Source: Bolinopsis microptera (Eukaryota > Ctenophora > Tentaculata > Lobata > Bolinopsidae). From it: a stretch of DNA of 64,000 nucleotides. The position numbers and the translations under genes were made by a program. Below are positions 33,807 to 43,534 of this stretch, in pieces. The DNA lies in the NCBI RefSeq assembly GCF_026151205.1, contig NC_087072.1, positions 3,367,375 through 3,431,374 of the forward strand, read 5' to 3'. Each line of letters opens with the position of its first letter. Positions within the stretch are counted from its first letter, which is position 1. The notes beneath the pieces were generated by a model. That model was not told where the DNA came from. It saw only the letters and a list, made by a program, of their open reading frames with translations, and ran no database searches.

Positions 33807-34573
33807 CAGGGTGGGCCAAAAGTCAGTACCCATACGTTGACCTTTATAGCTCAGTCACTGAGTGCCCAATTTAAATACTTCTTTCTGGTATGACTTAGTA
33901 CCACCACTGGTTCGAGGAATTTGTCAACTTGAAAAATATTCACGTTCATTTTTTTCAAATGGAGGTTCATTTTCACATTTATTTGATAGTTTGGATAGTC
34001 GAATCAAGCTAAATGTTATTGAATTGTGTTTGGCCATTCGAATTACGTTTGTCCTGAAAGAATTAGAACTGTAGCTTCTCAGATGACCGAGATATGAAGC
34101 ATAACGAGTTTATTCATTACGTGTGATCAGGTGATTGGTTTACCTAATCACGTGATAAGGTGCCCCCGTTAACTACCTCGTTAAACATTATGGGAATTGT
34201 TAAGGGTGCCCAATTAAGGTGTCGTGTCACGGTGTCACATAATCACCCAGTCAATATTGTTAACGAGATACAGAAAATGCTTGATAACTTCGTCATTTCT
34301 AATCCGATTTGCCTCATATTTTCAGATCATATGCAACATTTGATAATCTACCGTCTCTGAAAAAATTAGGCGTTCAGCATGTTCATAGAAAACAATATAG
34401 GTGTTTTAATATTGAATGGGCGTGGTCTAAAATATTCGAATTTTCAAATTTTGACGACGGAATCCTCGAACCAGTAAGTACAGTATGCCATCTGCAAAGC
34501 AACAGCTCTCAAATATAAAACACGGCGGAGCTATTAAGGCCAACGTATGGGTACTGACTTTTGGCCCACCCTG
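33807..34573. mobile_element. mariner/Tc1-like non-autonomous element with TA duplication
   Basis: Terminal inverted repeats start CAGGGTGGGCCAAAAGTCAG and are mirrored at the right end, with TA on both sides (33805-33806 and 34574-34575). The subterminal regions also form a long imperfect inverted repeat (for example ACTGGTTCGAGGA near 33907 against TCCTCGAACCAGT near 34460). No DDE transposase is recognisable in the 767 bp. Confidence 0.8.
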
Positions 34574-34575
34574 TA

Positions 34576-34869
34576 AATAAACTGAAATCGTAACATTCAT
34601 GTCAATACTAACTGAAATAATATAATCTGTAATTAAAATAATAATACTTACTGTCACTTAATTAAGATATATGATGTAATAAAATGAATCTCTTTTATTT
34701 CCACACTAATTCTCACACCAAGCTTTAAATTTTATCAGACAACTGTCCTAATATATAATACGTCTCTTATCTTTAGTTAAAAAGTCAGGGGTGCAGCCAT
34801 TTAACTTCAATTAAAATTAAAACAATTGATTAAGCTGGATCACGATGTTATTCTATCAAAATCAACTAG
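34576..34869. other. AT-rich intergenic spacer
   Basis: I see no gene or clear repeat here. Confidence 0.4.
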
Positions 34870-35960
34870 GCGTTATTTGAATTTATGCTGGGCTCTGTGT
34901 GGTACTGTGTAGTGGTAAGTGGGTGTGTGTGTGCATGGTTGTTTTTATGATGCGTTGAGATCAACTACGTTGATGATATGTGATTGTGTGTGTTGTGCTG
35001 ATAAGGCTTTAATTGAGCGATGGCCAGGAGTATTATCAGTAAACTTGTAGCAGGTCTGGCAGTGAAAATTTTCTGATTTCAAAAGTTGTCGGTAATTATT
35101 AGTTTTGTACTTTCGTAACTAAAATGTTTGTTGAATGTATGCCTCATGTTGTTTAGATAGTTTACTAATACTAAGTTAGTGACTGACAATTTTCTCGACT
35201 GACTGACAATGTTTCTTCTTTTCCCCATTTAGAATACAAAGATTAGTACATTTTAGCTTATGATTAATATTATATTTTTACCTATAGTTTACCTAGATTA
35301 TGTTGTGAGGTGTGTGATTTTGTGACCGTTGAGATTTCCTTAAACCTGGAATGTTATTCAGTAAAAAGGTTTGCCAGCTTTCCTCGTTATTGCCTCTTGA
35401 TTGGTGTTCCAATAGCACACGTTTTGCATTAGACTTGTATATGTTTATTGAAAATAAGCTGGGAAGACACGTTATATTATAGTTTGTTTCAGTGATGGCA
35501 AGCAGTGGGCCTTTAAAAATACTGATTGTCTAAAAGTGTTACTACCGTATGTAAGAAGCCAGTCAGAGCTAGTCTCATGGCTGGAGTTAACTGTCGGGAT
35601 ATTACTTGGAAAAAGGCCTTTGATTGATTTTGGCAATGTTTCAGGGAAGCATTTCATCCTGTGCATTAATATAAGTGCATTCTTCACGATAATTCCATGA
35701 ATAGTGAGAATTCCATACTCTTTAATATAAAGCTATCCCCCGTGTGTGCAGGCAATTGGCCGTCCTTGTAGAAATAGTTGACGTAACCTGGCATAACCAT
35801 TCTCACTCCTTGTTTCTGTTTTGTGAATAGTGACTCAATGTGTGATTTGGCTGCGAAACCCCAGACGAGGGAGCAGAAATTATAATATAGTGTATCGCGT
35901 GTAATTGGATCCAATTATAGGAGCAATTATCGCCGCATATTGATCTGGTATCACCTTCTG
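34870..35960 (-). pseudogene. LINE 3' fragment (post-RT coding region and 3' UTR)
   Basis: Two minus-strand frames (35684-35914 and 35472-35687), shifted by one frameshift, encode the connection region after the RT domain ('VWGFAAKSHIESLFTKQKQG', then 'LPKSIKGLF' and 'LLTYGSNTFRQSVFLK'). The sequence towards 34870 would be the 3' UTR and ends in a CA-rich run. It is not collinear with the RT piece at 31829-32190, so the two are separate insertions of related LINEs. Confidence 0.7.
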
Positions 35961-36359
35961 AAACCCAGCATGAAGCTGGGCCAGAGATTTGAAAATAGAA
36001 GGATTATTTGTTAATGAAAATCGAAGTGAAAATCATGTAACACTATGTTTTTGAGGACGCTGAACACGATAAAACTGGTTATTATAATTATCATACTTCA
36101 GATCAAATTGCTTTAAAATGCACGTAGAATGTGTTAACGGGTGATACTCGTAAAATATATGTTCCATATATTGGACCGTAGTATACAGGACCGTCGACGA
36201 GTTCAACTCGGCGCGCGTCCTGGTAGGTTGTAAACCTACAAAGAATGTGATATATGGTATTATAAGCTAAGCGCCTGAGCGCCAATGGATTGTATCAGGA
36301 CTTCTATAATATAAGCAGTATTTCAAGTCTTTATAAGTTTGTAGCAGTTATAGGATGAA

Positions 36360-36850
36360 CTAACGGTATTTTAGTTCACATAGCCATGTGTATACGCGTA
36401 CTGCATGACGCGCTTGTTTCACAAGTAGAATATACTCTTTTACCTCCTTTGCCGCCTTCGGCGGTCGCGCGCTACTGCAAGCGAGAGGGCTCTGGTTGAA
36501 GCAAAGTAAAGCTCTTACAGCCAACTGGCTCCTTTTGCTAATTGCTTTTGGTTTGTAGCGCGATGCGTTACTGTGCCGCGCACTCAATGAGGCTTCTCTC
36601 TAGATCGGCGAGATGCGCTACTGTGCCGCACCGAGCTGAGATGAATTGATATCGTCAATTAACTTTTGGTTAAAGCGCTGACTCACCTTTGGAACTGGAA
36701 CGGGTATAATTGTAATATCCTACGAGATCAGCTATGCTGAATTATTTCGCAAAATCTCGTTTACCTTTCACATAGCCATGTGTCTACGCGTACTGCGTGA
36801 CGCGCTTGTTTCACAAGCGAGAGGGCTCTGGTTAGAGCAGCGTTTACCTT
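36360..36850. repeat. fragments related to the 2.6-kb foldback element
   Basis: The segment GGCGGTCGCGCGCTACTGCA plus AGCGAGAGGGCT at 36459-36491 matches the inner arms of the palindrome at 22.0 and 22.5 kb. A direct repeat of about 50 bp (TTCACATAGCCATGTG... to CTTGTTTCACAAG) occurs at 36375-36426 and 36777-36817. This looks like a rearranged relative of the foldback family. Confidence 0.6.
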
Positions 36851-38401
36851 AACAGTAAAAACAAAAAACAAATTTGTAGTAAAACAAATTGTATTTTATG
36901 CCCACAATTAATACGTACATATTTAGTTCAAATATTAAAAGACAAAATAACCATTTCACAGAAGTGGTTTTATTATAATAAAATAATTTGTGATACGTCT
37001 TCAAGTGATTAATTAATAAATTAATTTTCACTGAAAAATGGACAAAATATACACAATTTTTAACCTTGCAACATTGGCTTAGCGCGCGGCTGATGGAAAA
37101 AGTTTGGTTTGCATTTACTAACTACAATGTACAACGTACGCGTACATGAAAAGATAACTCACTGAATTTTTTAATACTAAATGGATATTAAGTCAGATAT
37201 ACAGGTTTCATATTGGAGATATTATGGATACACCAGGAAGGCACATCTCTGCGCGGCGTAAGTAAATTTACAAGTTCGCGCAAAAAATTGCCTTATTTTC
37301 CTGGCGCTTTGTTCTCGCGCCGGGAATGAATCACTAATTAGCTAACTACTTAACTAGCATAATCTACAATATTAATATATAATACGAAGTAAGAGTTACC
37401 ACGTTACTCTTTTATTTCTCCGTTAATCTTACAATTCTAATAACTAACAATTGAGTATGAGGTCAATTAAATGTCCCCAGATATGAATTATAGAAATTAT
37501 ATAAACACATAATTGAACAGCATGAGAAAAGTGGAAAACAAACAAACGAATAGATTTCAAGCTCGTAAAGGATCGTTGCTTGATAGAGATTTCAAAACTG
37601 TAGTCTGACAGTCAAAGTTCTTTTGTTTGTTGTTTAACTTTAGTCAGAATAAAACAAATATTCAGAATAAAACAAATATTATATTCAAATCTCTTTATTC
37701 AACAATATTAAATCATTATAGAACCTAATTTGTGGCTTGATCGTTATGTTAGGGCTATTCTGTTAGCTGATGCTGACAGGCACTGCATGGGGCAGAGACT
37801 TAGGACCATTACGCTGGAGGCTTACAATGACCCTTTTTGAACCCCATGGCTGTGCTAGTTTTATTATGGTACAAATTGTAAATCGAAGTTATGAAAACGA
37901 TCAAGTCACTCCTGTTTTACACTATCAACAGCTACTTAAAACAACCTAGATTGTACAACTCACTTTGAAGATTAAACTGTTAAGTGATGAGCGATTGGGC
38001 TCATTAAACATTTTAGTGTGTGTCGAACTTGAGTCCAGATGGAGCGCTTTAGTTCGACAGAGTCGAACCCCAGGGTTTGTCGAACTACAGTAAGTGACAA
38101 ACTAGAGTGCGTGTCGAACTTGAGTACGTGTACCGAATTTACCATGGTAAAAACATCTTCACACCGTAAAATGTGCAAAAGCTACAAACGGTTCCTCCAT
38201 TATTGTTTACAGCGGGTAATATCCTTTATTTCATTGAATTCTTCTGAAGTGTTCATGACCAAATTACGGTCTTTAGGATCGTCCATTAATAATTTAAGGA
38301 GGCTTTTGACTGTACGCCCTTTTAATTTTGACAGGGCAGCTCAGAAGTAGATGGTTCTAAAACAAAACATGAATAAATCTATTCCCTTTAAAATAAATAT
38401 G
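36851..38401. other. AT-rich intergenic region
   Basis: No recognisable gene. Near 38010-38130 a GTGTCGAACTTGAGT motif is repeated and forms weak inverted repeats with TCGACAGAGTCGA. Confidence 0.4.
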
Positions 38402-38584
38402 CTACCATCTATCTAGCTTACTCATAGAACACAACTCGGAATACTTAGTGGCCTTAACATTCAACTTAGGCAGAACATAGCTAAACGACAAAACATCTGA
38501 TTCTACAACTTCAGAAACCTTCTCTATAGCCTCTTTTTTAATAACAGAACAATCGTCAGCTAACATGGCAATTAGAATGCTAAC
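38402..38584 (-). pseudogene. unidentified coding-like fragment
   Basis: A minus-strand frame of about 60 codons ends at a TAG (38402-38404) and has protein-like composition ('VIKKEAIEKVSEVVESDV', 'KLDRW'). It abuts the 5' truncation point of the LINE and may belong to another repeat. Family not recognised. Confidence 0.2.
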
Positions 38585-38599
38585 CTAGAGAAGCTCTGT

Positions 38600-40879
38600 C
38601 TTGAAATAGAAAACGATTTGGATAGGTTCCACTACAGTTGTGACACATTTGACTCTTTTATGCAGCTATTTCAAGAAAAAATAGACTTGTCTTGCAAACT
38701 TCTAACTCCAAGAACCACTAAACGTAATAGCATAACCAACCCTTGGATTACCCAGGGCCTAATTAATTCCATCGAGAAGAAAGCTAGATTGTATTTCGAA
38801 TGGAAAAAGACTTGTACATTAAAATTACCTGACGGGGATCCGAATAAGCACATTTGCTACAAGGAATTCGACAAGTTTCTCAAAAGCTCAATAAATATGG
38901 CAAAGGCTATGGGCTACACTAGAAAATTCGAAAAGTACAGCATGAACTCTAAAAAGACGTGGGAAGTTATTAATGAACTCCGTGGTAAAACTATGTCTCG
39001 ATGTAAGGACGATTTTGTCATAAACGGTCAGAGAGTTACCTGCAGACGAATAATTGCTAACAAATTTTGTGAATATTTTACATCTCTTGCAAGTAATCTC
39101 AATAAAAATGTACTGTCGAACAATAGTATTTCTCTGGAACCAATTGAATCATTTGCTCAGTTCATGTCAAATTCAGTATCTGACTCCATTTATCTGGAAG
39201 AAACTAATAAAGACGAGATCATCGAGGTGATCAAAGATTTTCAAAATGGCAAGGCGAGTGACATACCAATAATTGTTGTAAAGAAATCATCAAAGCTTAT
39301 AGCTGGTACCTTGGCCAGGCTTTACAACACATGTATACAAAGTGGTACATTCCCGACTATTTTTAAAACTGGTAAAGTTATTCCTATTTACAAGAAAGAC
39401 AATAAGGAATGTATCGAAAACTATCGGCCTGTATCAATATTACCTTTATTTGGAAAAATTTTCGAGAAGATCATTTACAAACGGCTCTATAATTTCTTCA
39501 CATCTAAAGGTGTACTGACAGACTCACAGTTTGGATTTAGAAAAGGTCATTCCACCACTCATGCTCTACACAAATCTATAGACTCCGTTACAAAGACTCT
39601 AGCTGGCAATAAACATGTCTTAGGAATATTCATTGACTTAAGCAAAGCCTTCGACACCCTTGACCACAACATTCTTCTAAGCAAATTAAACTCCTATGGT
39701 ATTAGGGGCACAGCACTTACCTTACTTAAAAGCTATTTGACTAACAGAAAGCAGTATGTTATGTATAACGATGTACCATCAGAAACACTGGATGTGAAAT
39801 TTGGGGTACCACAGGGGTCAATTCTAGGGCCGTTACTCTTCCTACTGTATATGAACGATATAGTGAACTGTTTTTCTGACAGTGAGGTGAAATTTGTACT
39901 TTATGCTGATGACACTAATATCTTTATATCAGGACCATCTAGAGAAGCAACATACAAAAAAGCAAACTTAGTTCTTAAACATGTGTCGATTTACATGAAA
40001 TGTAATCTACTCCATATCAATATGTCTAAATGTTGCTACATCCATTTTAAACCTGCCTCGGAATATGATGAGACCTGTGCAAGGACCAGACCATTTGCTA
40101 ACCTGCTAGATGAGTCTAGGTCAATATTCATCGATAGTAAGGTTATTACTAAAGTCAAGGATACCAAATTCCTAGGTATTGTTATAGATAGTAAGTTAAA
40201 CTGGGCTGCCCATATGCACTACATTCGTAAAAAACTTCGGTCCATGACTGGTGCAATCTGTAGAATTCGACACTCGATACCTGGTGAACTATATTTGAAA
40301 ATATATAATGCTCTCTTTGAATCACATCTCAGTTATGGTATAAGTGTTTGGGGCGTTGTCCTTAAAGAAAGATCAAATGACAGTCTTTTTATCACACAGA
40401 AGCACTGTGTAAGGATCCTTTTTGGTGATCTCGACTCATATTTAGATAAACAATCAACATGTGCACGTACTAGACCGTATGGTATGCAAAAATTAGACCA
40501 TAAACACTTTGAAAAGGAGCATACAAAACCCATTTTTAATAGACTAAAAATTCTAACGGCTCAAAACTTGTACAAATATCACTGCATTTTAGAATTCTCT
40601 AAGATTATCAAGTACCACTGCCCCTACTCCCTTTATGAGGCCATCAACATTTCAAACCGTGCAACGAGTCTAACTGTTATTCTTCTAAATAAATCAAATA
40701 CCTTTTTGTTTAATGCAGCCAAGCTTTGGAACACAGTTCATAAAAAAATTTTAACTTCAAGCAATTGCCTAGAAACTTCCATTAACTTGATAAAATTGAG
40801 AACCAAAGCACTATTAGTACAATCACAGGCAGCTGACTTAAAAGATTCCTGGACTCCAACCAATTTTAAATTGCAGTAA
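38600..40879 (+). CDS. LINE (CR1/L2/jockey-like) reverse transcriptase ORF, 5'-truncated
   Basis: About 753 codons, open to a stop at 40877-40879. An N-terminal region typical of the linker after the endonuclease is followed by a complete RT: 'VIPIYKKDNKECIENYRPVS', 'GFRKGHSTTHAL', motif A 'FIDLSKAFDTLDHNIL' (about codon 337), 'GVPQGSILGPLLFLLYMNDI', the catalytic 'YADD' (about codon 428) and 'KFLGIVIDSKLNW'. The endonuclease is missing; the frame has no good ATG near its start (the first codons are TTG), as expected for a 5'-truncated insertion. The RT frame itself has no stop. It copies LINE RNA at the target site. Confidence 0.92.
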   Translation, partial: LEIENDLDRFHYSCDTFDSFMQLFQEKIDLSCKLLTPRTTKRNSITNPWITQGLINSIEKKARLYFEWKKTCTLKLPDGDPNKHICYKEFDKFLKSSINMAKAMGYTRKFEKYSMNSKKTWEVINELRGKTMSRCKDDFVINGQRVTCRRIIANKFCEYFTSLASNLNKNVLSNNSISLEPIESFAQFMSNSVSDSIYLEETNKDEIIEVIKDFQNGKASDIPIIVVKKSSKLIAGTLARLYNTCIQSGTFPTIFKTGKVIPIYKKDNKECIENYRPVSILPLFGKIFEKIIYKRLYNFFTSKGVLTDSQFGFRKGHSTTHALHKSIDSVTKTLAGNKHVLGIFIDLSKAFDTLDHNILLSKLNSYGIRGTALTLLKSYLTNRKQYVMYNDVPSETLDVKFGVPQGSILGPLLFLLYMNDIVNCFSDSEVKFVLYADDTNIFISGPSREATYKKANLVLKHVSIYMKCNLLHINMSKCCYIHFKPASEYDETCARTRPFANLLDESRSIFIDSKVITKVKDTKFLGIVIDSKLNWAAHMHYIRKKLRSMTGAICRIRHSIPGELYLKIYNALFESHLSYGISVWGVVLKERSNDSLFITQKHCVRILFGDLDSYLDKQSTCARTRPYGMQKLDHKHFEKEHTKPIFNRLKILTAQNLYKYHCILEFSKIIKYHCPYSLYEAINISNRATSLTVILLNKSNTFLFNAAKLWNTVHKKILTSSNCLETSINLIKLRTKALLVQSQAADLKDSWTPTNFKLQ

Positions 40880-41089
40880 TTAAATTGCACATGCAGCAGC
40901 ACACACCTAATATTACTATCATGATTGAACTATAAGCTGATAAGCTTTCAGATCCATTTTTAACCACTTGATGTAATGTTTTTAATAATTAAATATTTTA
41001 TTTTACAAATTTATATCAGATCGAACCTATATTTGATAATCGAACCTATATTCGATAATCAAACCTGTATTCGATAGTTAAATTTATGC
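40880..41089 (+). repeat. LINE 3' UTR and terminal tandem repeat
   Basis: After the stop come about 140 bp of AT-rich sequence, then three near-copies of a TCGAACCTATATTCGATAA-type unit (about 41027-41085). Many CR1/L2-like LINEs end in short tandem repeats rather than poly(A), so this is the likely 3' end. Confidence 0.55.
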
Positions 41090-41596
41090 GATAAATTGAT
41101 ATTGATATTATTATTGTTGAATGAAGTTAACTCCTGAGATAAATTTTATTAATTTTTTAACAAAGGGACTTGGAGTATAAACGACCAAGTTCGCATAAAT
41201 GCCTACCCAACCAAGAATTTAGGAGGCAAGGGTGGGTGCGTAAACTTTACGGTCTGCACTCTCCGATCCTGTATCACCCTGGATTCTTTTTGACGTATTT
41301 TTGTATTAGGTATATACCTTCTATCCATTCTCTTGCTACTCCAAGTCCCCTAAGATATCTGGTAAAAAGGTCCTGCTAGTTATATATAAAATATATTTAT
41401 GTTTGCTTTAATTGATACTAAATAAAATTGTTGTTTTCTTGAAATTGTTGTTTTCTTGAGAATGTTATGGTGGTGTGCAAAATAAGAATTATTTCGTAAA
41501 ACTTCTAAACATATTTCCCTGTCAACTTTACCCTTAACGTGTTTCTTGACCAATGTTACTTCCTCAAACAAGTTAACTGCACCATTAACAACTGAA
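41090..41596. other. intergenic sequence
   Basis: A minus-strand frame at 41380-41631 looks secreted, but its leader is made from the end of the neighbouring foldback element and starts at TTG. No gene is called. Confidence 0.35.
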
Positions 41597-42135
41597 CACA
41601 GGAGGAGCAAAGTGCAAAGAAACTGCCACAAACTGCTACAAACTGCTACAAACTGCTACAAACTGCTACAAACTGGCACTAACTGCCACAAACTGGCACT
41701 AACTGCTACAAACGGGCACTGACTGCTACAAACAGGCACTGACTACTGCAATAGCGCCCACGCATTAGCGCACCGTTTGCAGCAGTCAGTGCCCGTTTGT
41801 AGCAGTCAGTGCCCGTTTGTAGCAGTTAGTGCCAGTTTGTAGCAGTTTGTAGCAGTTACGCGCTTGTCTAAACTGCGCAACGCACGCCGCGTGCGACTGC
41901 TACAAACTGCTACAAACTGGCACTAACTGCTACAAACGGGCACTGACTGCTACAAACGGGCACTGACTGCTGCAAACGGCGCGCGAATGCGTGGGCGCGA
42001 TTGCAGCAGTTAGTGCCCGTTTGTAGCAGTCAGTGCCCGTTTGTAGCAGTTTGTGGCAGTTAGTGCCAGTTTGTAGCAGTTAATAGCAGTTTGTAGCAGT
42101 TTGTGGCAGTTTCTTTGCACTTTGCTCCTCCTGTG
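41597..42135. mobile_element. 539-bp foldback element with putative TGAA duplication
   Basis: Ends CACAGGAGGAGCAAAGTGCA and its inverse, flanked by TGAA (41593-41596 and 42136-42139). The body is built from alternating ACTGCTACAA and ACTGGCACTA decamer units and their complements, arranged as two nested palindromes around GC-rich spacers (about 41760-41785, 41865-41900 and 41975-42000). No coding capacity. Confidence 0.8.
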
Positions 42136-42438
42136 TGAACTTTTATACTTGATATTCAAATCAATTTATGATTTGATTTGATTTAGTAAATATTGATGAT
42201 ATAACTAACTCGACTGTATTGTAATCCACCTTGCGTGGCTGAGAGGACCAATTCGTTCTCTCGATAGTTCAGGACTCAGAACCCCTTAGATTTTTAATGG
42301 CAGGTCTATCCTGTGAAGGCACCAAATAAATCTTCGCAACTCCCGTCCAAAATTCTTCTCCAAGAGGGCTATAATCCCATTGTGACGTCCGGTGTTGACG
42401 TTAGTGGTGTAATAGCAGCCACAAGATCTTAGTGGCGA
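42136..42438. other. short intergenic spacer
   Basis: No gene. A degenerate tRNA-like stretch (GTGGCTGAGAGG near 42234) was noted but lacks a matching B-box. Confidence 0.35.
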
Positions 42439-42726
42439 CAGTGGCGTAACGTTGCCTGTTGGCGCCCCCCTGCCGAAAAGGCGCCCCCCTGTTGGCGCCC
42501 CTTCCCCTTTTGGTGCCCCTCCCTAAAATTGAACAAATTAGGTGATTTTAGAGGATACGCCGGTAAAATCTCTAAAAAAGTGTGTATCTAGAGCAAAACG
42601 CGCAGTTTTGCTAGTACTTTAGTTAAGTTTTCGAAATTGTCCCACATTCAAACGACGATTTGGCGCCCCCCTAAGACGGCGCCCCCCTGCACAGCGGGGT
42701 CAGCAGGGCCCTTTGTTACGCCACTG
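42439..42726. mobile_element. hAT-like MITE with 8-bp target duplication (copy 2)
   Basis: Begins CAGTGGCGTAACG, ends TTGTTACGCCACTG, and is flanked by the exact duplication AGTGGCGA (42431-42438 and 42727-42734). It shares the TAAAATTGAACAAATTAG core and the GGCGCCCC runs with copy 1, and has an extra block of about 80 bp. Non-coding. Confidence 0.88.
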
Positions 42727-42969
42727 AGTGGCGAGTTGTCGAATGTCGATTCTTAGCTCATCACAATGCTGCATCTTTTCTCCCGTCAAGGTAGAGCGAC
42801 TCCACTTTCAGATTCCGAAGGTCTTCTAACTCATTCTCTTTAGATCGCTGCACTATCTTTGGATTTCTTCAGTCTCCTGAAATATATTATGTCACAATAG
42901 ATCATTAGATGATACGTAAAGATACTGTTCTTTTATATTAATAGCTTATAAAAAAACCCAACATTAGGA

Positions 42970-43270
42970 TGGGTCCTGGGTCCTGGGTCCTGGGTCCTGG
43001 GTCCTGGGTCCTGGGTCCTGGGTCCTGGGTCCTGGGTCCTGGGTCCTGGGTCCTGGGCCCTGGGTCCTGGGTCCTGGGTCCTGGGTCCTGGGTCCTGGGT
43101 CCTGGGTCCTGGGTCCTGGGTCCTGGGTCCTGGGTCCTGGGTCCTGGGTCCTGGGTCCTGGGTCCTGGGTCCTGGGTCCTGGGTCCTGGGTCCTGGGTCC
43201 TGGGTCCTGGGTCCTGGATCCTGGGTCCTGGGTCCTGGGTCCTGGGTCCTAGGTCCTGGGTCAGGGTCAG
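42970..43270 (+). repeat. GGGTCCT heptamer array (about 43 copies), G-quadruplex type
   Basis: Nearly uninterrupted GGGTCCT units give a run of GGG triplets separated by 4-nt loops on the strand that is the coding strand of DYNC2I1. It grades into GGGTCA repeats (43258-43300). Long open frames on both strands here are by-products of the 7-bp period. Confidence 0.95.
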
Positions 43271-43319
43271 GGTCAAGGTCAGGGTCAAGGTCAGGGTTAA
43301 TTGTATTAAATTATATTGT

Positions 43320-43450
43320 CTGGGGGTCAATTGTCGGAAGGTCAATTGTCGGGGGCCGGGGGTCAATTGTCGGGGGGTCAATTGTCGGGGGGGTCAATTG
43401 TTGGGGGGTCAATTTTCGGGGGGTCAATTGTCAGGGGGTCAATTGTCGCC
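43320..43450. repeat. GGGGGTCAATTGTC tandem repeat
   Basis: About eight imperfect copies of a 14-16 bp unit lie between the heptamer array and the DYNC2I1 coding exon, in the presumed 5' UTR or its intron. Confidence 0.85.
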
Positions 43451-43534
43451 CACCCTACAGTATCACTTTAAAACATTTGTTGTGCAATACATGTACACAA
43501 TGCACATTTTACATACCAGTTTCATTTTTAGGTT

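Noticed and set aside
41380..41631. Frame with a signal-peptide-like start
   Set aside because: It starts at TTG and its leader is the inverted-repeat end of the foldback element at 41597; no gene context.
42226..42300. Possible tRNA-derived SINE head
   Set aside because: Only a partial A-box (GTGGCTGAGAGG); no tail, no target duplication.
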